Below the pieces are notes generated by a model. That model saw nothing but the letters and a program-made list of their open reading frames with translations. It had not been told where the DNA came from and did not search any database. Positions 59,550 to 64,000 of a DNA stretch of 64,000 nt are shown here, piece after piece. Positions within the stretch are counted from its first letter, which is position 1; every line of letters starts with the position of its first letter. The position numbers and the translations under genes were made by a program. The stretch is from Streptomyces stelliscabiei (GTDB lineage: Bacteria; Actinomycetota; Actinomycetes; Streptomycetales; Streptomycetaceae), in contig NZ_JADBGF010000001.1 of assembly GCF_014873495.1 (NCBI RefSeq), forward strand, positions 6,014,001-6,078,000, read 5' to 3'.

Positions 59550-60267
59550 CGTCCTGCCTCCTCGACCGTGAGCCGCTGCCGCTCGTGGAGCGGCTCGCGG
59601 AGGCGGTCTTCTTCGTCGCGCGCGGTGCGCTCTTACGGGCCGTCGACGACCCGCCGCGCTGAGCTGTGGAACGTCCGCCGCCGCTGCCGCGGCGGGCGGT
59701 GGTGGTGCCGCCGGACTTCTTGGCGGGCCGCTTCCGGCTCGCTCCCGCCTTCTGGGCCGCTCCCGCCTTCTCGGCGGTGCCGGACTTCTCGGCGGTGCCG
59801 GACTTCTGGTCCGTGCCGGACTTGGCATCGGTGTCGGACTTCTCGTCCTCCTCGGCTCCCTGCTCCTCGGCCCCCTGCTCCTCGTCCTCCGCCTCCTCCA
59901 CGTCCTCCTCGTCCTGGTCGGTGTCCTCGACCTCGGCTTCGGCCTCGTCCTCCGACTCGTCCTGCGGGCCGTTCCCCTCGGCCCGCTCCCGCAGTCCCGC
60001 GGTGCGTTCGTGGAGGGTTCCGGCCAGGCTGTCGGCCTTCGACGTCAGTACGGAGGTCGCCGCGGCCTTGCCCGCGCCCGTCAGTTCGGTGCGGATCTGC
60101 CGGGTGATGTCTCCGAGGAACGGGGCGTCGATCGCCTTGCCGAGCTGCCCGGGTCTGACCCGGGATCCGGCGAGCAGCGCGCCGAGCCCGAGGGCGAGCT
60201 TGGCCTTCTTCGTCCGCCCCAGCAGATACCCGCCGAGGACGGCCGCGCCGATGGTGGCGTTGTTCAT
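59542..60267 (-). CDS. gvpY: GvpY: small-helix protein with acidic and basic low-complexity blocks
   Basis: 241 residues from ATG 60267, with GAGAGAGG upstream. An N-terminal hydrophobic helix (ATIGAAVLGGYLLGRTKKAKLALGLGALLAG), an amphipathic region (LTGAGKAAATSVLTSKADSLAGTLHERT), then an Asp/Glu block (~105-145), then a Lys/Ala/Ser/Arg-rich tail that resembles a histone-H1-like DNA-binding tail. Similar proteins in gvp clusters are often misnamed DNA primase. No enzymatic domain is visible. Overlaps gvpG and gvpZ. Confidence 0.82.
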   Translation of the reverse strand: MNNATIGAAVLGGYLLGRTKKAKLALGLGALLAGSRVRPGQLGKAIDAPFLGDITRQIRTELTGAGKAAATSVLTSKADSLAGTLHERTAGLRERAEGNGPQDESEDEAEAEVEDTDQDEEDVEEAEDEEQGAEEQGAEEDEKSDTDAKSGTDQKSGTAEKSGTAEKAGAAQKAGASRKRPAKKSGGTTTARRGSGGGRSTAQRGGSSTARKSAPRATKKTASASRSTSGSGSRSRRQDDG

Positions 60268-60527
60268 GACTGTGCCTCTCTCTGCTGGAGCCGGTAGGCG
60301 CTGATCTCCTCCAGCCGGTGCAGCAACTCCTCCTCGCGTCGCGCGAACTCCTCCTCGGCGACCTGTCCCTCGCCCCGCGCGCGCTCCAGCCGCACCAGTT
60401 CCTCCTGGACCGGAGCCGGGTCGTAGTACTCGTCCTCGGCGGCCTGCCGCACCTTGTCGACCACCCACCCGACACCCCGCACGGGAGCGAACGGCAAGGT
60501 CAGAATCGTCCCGACCAGTCCCACCAC
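60264..60527 (-). CDS. gvpG: Gas vesicle protein GvpG
   Basis: 87 residues from GTG 60527, with GAGGAGGCGTC upstream. GvpG signature: GLVGTILTLPFAPVRGVGWVVDKVRQAAEDEYYDPAPVQEELVRLERARGEGQVAEEEFARREEELLHRL. It contributes to nucleation of vesicles in the models studied. Overlaps gvpY by ATGA. 30 bp after gvpF. Confidence 0.93.
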   Translation of the reverse strand: MVGLVGTILTLPFAPVRGVGWVVDKVRQAAEDEYYDPAPVQEELVRLERARGEGQVAEEEFARREEELLHRLEEISAYRLQQREAQS

Positions 60528-60557
60528 GACGCCTCCTCAGGCTGATCCGCGAGTCGG

Positions 60558-61271
60558 TCACACGAAGCTGTACGGCGGCAGCGGCCCGCGCAGCCGCAGC
60601 TCCACCCCCTCTCCGAGGGCCTCGGCCAGCTCCCCGCCGGCCTCGGTGAACTCCTCGGACCTGTCGTCTTCCACCAGGAAGGAGGCGTTCACGAAGTACT
60701 GCTGGGACGCCGGCGAGAGCTGCTCGGCCAGCGTGTACGGGCGCAGCGCGGCGAGAGCCTCCTCGCCCATCGCCTGCTGCCGGCCCTGCACCTCCTGGGC
60801 CACGAGTTCGCCGAGGGCGAGGCGGTCGTCGTACGTGCCGCCGCCCTCGCGGATCACGTCGTTCAACTCACGGGCCTGCGGGGATTCCGCCAGGATGGCG
60901 CGCAGGAGGGTGTCCTCGTCCGCGACGCCCTTGACGTTGAACTCCGCGCGCCCGGCGAGTTCGTCCAGACGCCGGGAGTACGCCTCGGCCCGCTGCTGGA
61001 GCAGGGCCTCGACGGCGGCCTCGTCCTCGGCGACGAACCCGAAGCTCAGCGGCAGGATGGCACCGTCGGCCCACAGCTGTTCCTGGACCTGCTGGTGGGC
61101 CTCCACGTCCCGGCGGCTGACCGAGAGCACCTCGGGGGCCTCGCTGACGACGGCGCTCAGGTCGCCGCTGCTGACGGCGCGCAGCTCGGTGGGGTCCTCG
61201 CCGACGCCCCTGACGTCGTCCAGGCCCAGCGGATGCGCTGCCTTGGTGATGGCGTAGACGTACACCGACAT
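60558..61271 (-). CDS. gvpF: Gas vesicle protein GvpF (GvpF/L family)
   Basis: 237 residues from ATG 61271 (MSVYVYAITKAAHPLGL), supported by GAGGAG about 10 nt upstream; GTG 61283 overlaps the gvpA stop and is too close to that site. GvpF/L features: VYVYAITKAAHP at the N-terminus, LPLSFGFVAEDEAAVEALLQQRAEAYSRRLDELAGRAEFNVKGVAD and AYLNASFLVE-like YFVNASFLVEDD. It may act as a chaperone that loads GvpA. It is the only F/L-family member in this cluster. Confidence 0.93.
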   Translation of the reverse strand: MSVYVYAITKAAHPLGLDDVRGVGEDPTELRAVSSGDLSAVVSEAPEVLSVSRRDVEAHQQVQEQLWADGAILPLSFGFVAEDEAAVEALLQQRAEAYSRRLDELAGRAEFNVKGVADEDTLLRAILAESPQARELNDVIREGGGTYDDRLALGELVAQEVQGRQQAMGEEALAALRPYTLAEQLSPASQQYFVNASFLVEDDRSEEFTEAGGELAEALGEGVELRLRGPLPPYSFV

Positions 61272-61279
61272 CGGCTCGC

Positions 61280-61735
61280 TCACTCCTCACGCTCTCGGGA
61301 GGAACGGCGGCTCGCGCCCCGCTCCGAGCGCACGCGCTGCCTCTCGCGGCCGGACTCGCGGTCGTCGTCCCCGCGCCCCTGGTGGAGCGAGTCGGAGACG
61401 GCCTCGACGGCGCCCGTGAGCGCCCCCTTGCTCTTGCCCTTGGCGCCCGACTCGACGGTGTTCCCGACGATGTCCGTCAGCTGGGAGGGGGCCTTGCGAC
61501 CCGACTCCAGGTCCAGTCGGTTGCACGCCTCGGCGAAGCGCAGGTACGTGTCGACGCTGGCCACCACGACCCGGGCGTCGATCTTCAGGATCTCGATGCC
61601 CACCAGGGAGACCCGTACGAACGCGTCGATGACCAGACCTCGGTCGAGGACCAGTTCCAGCACGTCGTAGAGGTTCCCGGAGCCACCGCCACGGGCGGCA
61701 CCGGCGCCGCCCTCGCTCTGCGGCACCACAGTCAC
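61280..61735 (-). CDS. gvpA: Gas vesicle structural protein GvpA, C-terminally extended
   Basis: 151 residues. The GvpA core at ~22-80 is LYDVLELVLDRGLVIDAFVRVSLVGIEILKIDARVVVASVDTYLRFAEACNRLDLESG, matching the beta-hairpin subunit of the vesicle shell. The Streptomyces form has ~70 extra residues (Ser/Arg/Gly/Glu-rich), whereas the classical subunit is ~70 residues in total. The extension may hinder ordinary shell packing. Overlaps the gvpF region; 110 bp after gvpO. Confidence 0.92.
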   Translation of the reverse strand: MTVVPQSEGGAGAARGGGSGNLYDVLELVLDRGLVIDAFVRVSLVGIEILKIDARVVVASVDTYLRFAEACNRLDLESGRKAPSQLTDIVGNTVESGAKGKSKGALTGAVEAVSDSLHQGRGDDDRESGRERQRVRSERGASRRSSREREE

Positions 61736-61845
61736 GATCTCTTCCCTTCCGGTACGGGAAGCCGTACGTCGGAGGGTGTCGGGCCGCGGTCGTGTCGAAA
61801 GCAGCCGGCCTGTGCGATGTCAGCGGCGGCCGTGACCTCGGCGGC

Positions 61846-62172
61846 TCAGCGGGAGCCCCGGTCGACCTGGGCGCGCGTGTACCGGCGGCCGCGCTCGTAC
61901 GCCAGCAGCTTGCCCGTGGGATCCAGGGCGACCCGGTAGGCGGCCATCACACTGGTCGTCTGCGGGACGCGCTCCAGTTCCAGGACCTCGACCTGGGCCT
62001 CCCAGCCCTCGTCGGTCGGCTTCAGCGCGGAAACGGACTCGGGGGCACGGCCCAGCAGCTGACTGAGCTGCTCGATCGCGCTCCGCATGGCCTCGGGCGC
62101 GGAGACCCGTTCCTCGGCGGGCTCTGACTCCCGCGACGAGGAACGGCGCTTCTCCGACTCCCGACCGTTCAT
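61846..62172 (-). CDS. gvpO: Gas vesicle protein GvpO
   Basis: 108 residues from ATG 62172 (AGGTG upstream); GTG 62181 is an alternative. C-terminal GvpO domain (AMRSAIEQLSQLLGRAPESVSALKPTDEGWEAQVEVLELERVPQTTSVMAAYRVALDPTGKLLAYERGRRYTRAQVD). It has a basic Ser/Arg/Glu N-terminus. First gene of the operon, ~15 nt downstream of the predicted transcription start of the sigma-B-type promoter. Confidence 0.92.
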   Translation of the reverse strand: MNGRESEKRRSSSRESEPAEERVSAPEAMRSAIEQLSQLLGRAPESVSALKPTDEGWEAQVEVLELERVPQTTSVMAAYRVALDPTGKLLAYERGRRYTRAQVDRGSR

Positions 62173-62193
62173 CACTGTCACCTGCCTGTCCGT

Positions 62194-62217
62194 ATACCCA
62201 TCATTGTCCTTTTAAGC
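62194..62217 (-). promoter_or_regulatory. Sigma-B-type stress promoter for the gvp operon
   Basis: On the minus strand GCTT (62217-62214), a 14-nt spacer, and GGGTAT (62199-62194) match the Streptomyces coelicolor sigma-B consensus G-N-N-T-N14-16-GGGTA(C/T). The -10 lies 22 nt upstream of the gvpO start, giving a leader of ~15 nt. It predicts induction by osmotic stress. The MerR gene ends only 34 bp upstream. Confidence 0.65.
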
Positions 62218-62250
62218 GGCATATGTGAACTTCTTACGCGTTGATGCCGT

Positions 62251-62976
62251 TCAGTCGGAGGGCGCGCCGTCGGACAGACTCAGATACGTGTGCAGGTGGC
62301 CCGCCCCCTCCAACATCGCCGCCGTCCGGGAGGTCAGGGCGGTGCGACGGGCCGTGATCGCGGCGCGGAGGGCCTCGGTGCCGCCCTCGTCGCGGAGGTC
62401 TTCGAGGACGGGGCGGATCTGGTCGAGGAGGTAGTGGTTGCGGCGGAGGGCGAGGATGAAACGGGCGTCGCGCACCTCCTCGGGGGCGTAGTGGCGGTAG
62501 CCGGTGCCGCGTTCACGACGGGGCGCGAGGAGACCGGCCGCCTCCCAGACGCGGAGCGTCGACGTGCGGACGCCGAGCAGCGCGGCGACCTCGCCGATCA
62601 GCAGGTCGGTGGCGGGTACGTCGTCCTCCGGCGGCTCCCCGGCCAGCGTCCGCAGCGCCTCGCCGGTCGTCCGCAACGACACCCGCTCCGCGTGCAGCGT
62701 CGCGTGGACCTCGTCCACCAGCGCCAGGGCCCCCGGCACGTCCCCCTCGTGCACGGTCCGCATGATCCGCGCGGCGGCCACCGCCCCGTACCCCTTCGAC
62801 AGGGCCCGGTACGTCAGCAGCGCCCGCCGGTGCGCGTCGCCGAACACCCGGTACCCCGAGTCCGTACGCGGCACGGGCGGCAGCACCCCGGCCGTCTCGT
62901 AGTTGCGGATCTGCTGGGTGGAGACACCGCAGAGGCGGGCGAGGTCGACGGGGCGCAGGCGGGGCGGACCGGGCAC
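62251..62976 (-). CDS. MerR-family regulator with two HTH domains (TioE-like)
   Basis: 241 residues from GTG 62976; no ribosome site is visible and an upstream CTG near 63024 might be used instead. Two separate MerR HTHs are present. The first is at residues ~5-60 (RLRPVDLARLCGVSTQQIRNYETAGVLPPVPRTDSGYRVF). The second is at ~135-190 (DLLIGEVAALLGVRTSTLRVWEAAGLLAPRRERGTGYRHYAPEEVRDA). A duplicated architecture of this kind occurs in TioE-type regulators as I recall. No Cys ligands of the metal-sensing MerR type are visible. It lies just upstream of the gvp promoter and may affect it. Confidence 0.85.
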   Translation of the reverse strand: MPGPPRLRPVDLARLCGVSTQQIRNYETAGVLPPVPRTDSGYRVFGDAHRRALLTYRALSKGYGAVAAARIMRTVHEGDVPGALALVDEVHATLHAERVSLRTTGEALRTLAGEPPEDDVPATDLLIGEVAALLGVRTSTLRVWEAAGLLAPRRERGTGYRHYAPEEVRDARFILALRRNHYLLDQIRPVLEDLRDEGGTEALRAAITARRTALTSRTAAMLEGAGHLHTYLSLSDGAPSD

Positions 62977-63035
62977 GGTGGGCGTACGGGGCGGGCCGGT
63001 TCGACGGGGTGCGGGCGGGGCCTTCTCCTCGTCCG

Positions 63036-63443
63036 TCAGTCCTCGCCGTCCTTCTTCTCCCGCTTCTCGCCCTTCTCCTCCTCCTGCCGCTTCAGCTCCT
63101 CCTCGCGGCGGCGGAGGTCGGCCTCCCAGCTCTTGAGGAGGGCCTCGTCCTTCTTGTTGTCCTCGGCGAGCGACTTCAGGAACTCGGGGTTGTCGTCGGG
63201 GGCGACGTACTCCGCGCGGTGGCCCCGGTGCCACTCGGAGGGTGTGCGTCCACTCCCGGGAACGCCCCGCAGCTTGCCGGCGACGAGCCAGGCGATGGGG
63301 CCGACGATCCAGAAGAGCAGGATGATGAAGACCCAGGCGATCTTCGGCAGGTGCTTCGCCTCGTCCTCGGGGGTGTTGAGGCAGTCGATGAACGCGTAGA
63401 TCGTCAGCGCCAGCGGCACGAGGTACAGCAACACCCTGAGCAT
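63036..63443 (-). CDS. PLDc_N (cardiolipase/phospholipase-D N-terminal) membrane protein
   Basis: 135 residues from ATG 63443. Two membrane segments (MLRVLLYLVPLALTIYAFIDCLNT and IAWVFIILLFWIVGPIAWLVAGKL) match the PLDc_N module, followed by a long coiled-coil Lys/Glu tail (LRRREEELKRQEEEKGEKREKKDGED). It is a freestanding module; there is no HKD catalytic domain. In actinomycetes it is often adjacent to the UbiD-type decarboxylase, as here (divergent, 116 bp). Confidence 0.85.
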   Translation of the reverse strand: MLRVLLYLVPLALTIYAFIDCLNTPEDEAKHLPKIAWVFIILLFWIVGPIAWLVAGKLRGVPGSGRTPSEWHRGHRAEYVAPDDNPEFLKSLAEDNKKDEALLKSWEADLRRREEELKRQEEEKGEKREKKDGED

Positions 63444-63559
63444 GGAACAGCCCCCTGGAAGCGGTGGCGGCCGGTCGACCGGCCGCCGGACACGACGGCG
63501 GGACCGTGCGCGGGGCCCCGTGACGGGGTCAGGGTAGCCCCTCGGGGATACTTGTCCGC

Positions 63560-64000
63560 ATGGCTTACGACGATCTTCGCTCCCTGCTCCGCGCACTGGA
63601 GCGCGAGGGCGATCTCAAGCGCATCAAGGCCGAAGTCGACCCCTGTCTGGAGGTCGGGGAGATCGTCGACCGGGTCAACAAGGCCGGCGGCCCCGCCCTG
63701 CTCTTCGAGAACGTGAAGGGCTCCTCGATGCCCCTCGCGATGAACGTCTTCGGCACGGACCGCCGCCTGCTGAAAGCCCTCGGTCTCAAGTCGTACGCCG
63801 AGATCAGCGAGAAGATCGGCGGCCTGCTCAGGCCCGAACTGCCGCAGGGCTTCGTGGGGGTGCGCGAGGCGTTCGGGAAGCTCGGCGCGATGACGCACGT
63901 CCCGCCGAAGAAGGTGAAGGCGGACAGCGCCCCGGTGCAGGAGGTCGTCCTCCAGGGCGACGACGTGGACCTGGACCAGCTCCCGGCCCTCTTCACCTGG
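63560..64000 (+). CDS. UbiD-family decarboxylase (menaquinone biosynthesis type), 5' part
   Basis: 147 residues from ATG 63560 to the right edge; the 3' end lies outside. MAYDDLRSLLRALEREGDLKRIKAEVDPCLEVGEIVDRVNKAGGPALLFENVKGSSMPLAMNVFGTDRRLLKALG is the UbiD N-terminal domain. In Streptomyces this gene is taken to be the decarboxylase of the futalosine menaquinone pathway, using prenylated FMN made by a UbiX-type enzyme. The prFMN-binding Glu/Arg region lies beyond the window. Confidence 0.92.
   Translation, partial: MAYDDLRSLLRALEREGDLKRIKAEVDPCLEVGEIVDRVNKAGGPALLFENVKGSSMPLAMNVFGTDRRLLKALGLKSYAEISEKIGGLLRPELPQGFVGVREAFGKLGAMTHVPPKKVKADSAPVQEVVLQGDDVDLDQLPALFTW

Overview
The window is chromosomal DNA from a high-GC actinomycete, almost certainly a Streptomyces. 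The GC content is very high with strong third-position GC bias and frequent GTG/TTG starts. Typical families include DUF574-type methyltransferases, DUF3558 lipoproteins, DUF2637, DUF397/XRE pairs, class I lysyl-tRNA synthetase and a gvp cluster with gvpY/gvpZ. Most of it is ordinary core chromosome. Accessory material is inserted at about 11.3-15.1 kb (TIR/NACHT pair), 35.2-36.4 kb (fused pseudogene remnants), 46.2-53 kb (small regulators, secreted proteins) and 53-62.2 kb (two-component system with a broken kinase, gas-vesicle-type operon).

Layout. 0-9 kb: end of hemB, a DUF4232 lipoprotein divergent from a membrane-anchored HTH protein, a methyltransferase, an APH-fold kinase, a PLP aminotransferase, a DUF4253 protein and argS. 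9.1-11.4 kb: an intergenic repeat field, then class I lysS with a strong terminator. 11.6-15.1 kb: a TIR-domain effector candidate translationally coupled to a membrane-embedded NACHT NTPase. Both carry a short RHIM/BASS-like motif, at the C-terminus of the first and the N-terminus of the second. This is the most interesting system in the window. 15-24.8 kb: DUF2637 protein, two DUF3558 lipoproteins, rtcB, a YnfA protein, a SnoaL-like protein, an SDR with a tiny membrane partner, an AraC-type regulator, and a two-component flavin monooxygenase pair (LLM oxidoreductase plus FMN reductase). 24.8-28.8 kb: a glycosyltransferase divergent from an OmpR-type response regulator/histidine kinase pair.

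28.8-35.1 kb: two hypothetical or transglutaminase-like genes, an RsbW-like ATPase coupled to an APH kinase, a MerR/TOBE regulator, an aminotransferase and a Tat-exported class A beta-lactamase. 35.2-36.4 kb: remnants of an AsnC-family regulator and an M20 peptidase, both missing their 5' parts and joined head to head. 36.4-46.2 kb: a D/R-repeat protein, hemL and a phosphatase, a second field of the same intergenic repeat, a deacetylase-like lipoprotein, then the cytochrome c biogenesis operon resA-ccdA-resB-ccsB closed by a strong bidirectional terminator.

46.2-53 kb: a STAND-like protein that lacks a recognisable Walker A, an XRE/DUF397 pair, two small conserved genes, two peptidoglycan-binding secreted proteins, a YtrA-type GntR/membrane-protein operon with two near-perfect operators, and a dioxygenase/deaminase pair. 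53-57.1 kb: a NarL-type kinase, two small secreted proteins, a decayed second kinase and an intact NarL response regulator. 57.2-62.2 kb: gvpOAFGYZJSK on the minus strand, lacking gvpL, behind a promoter matching the Streptomyces sigma-B stress consensus. The window ends with a double-HTH MerR regulator, a PLDc_N membrane protein and the start of a UbiD-family decarboxylase of the menaquinone type.

Start codons were chosen by reading the upstream Shine-Dalgarno sequence. All family assignments come from recognising motifs by eye; no database search was run.
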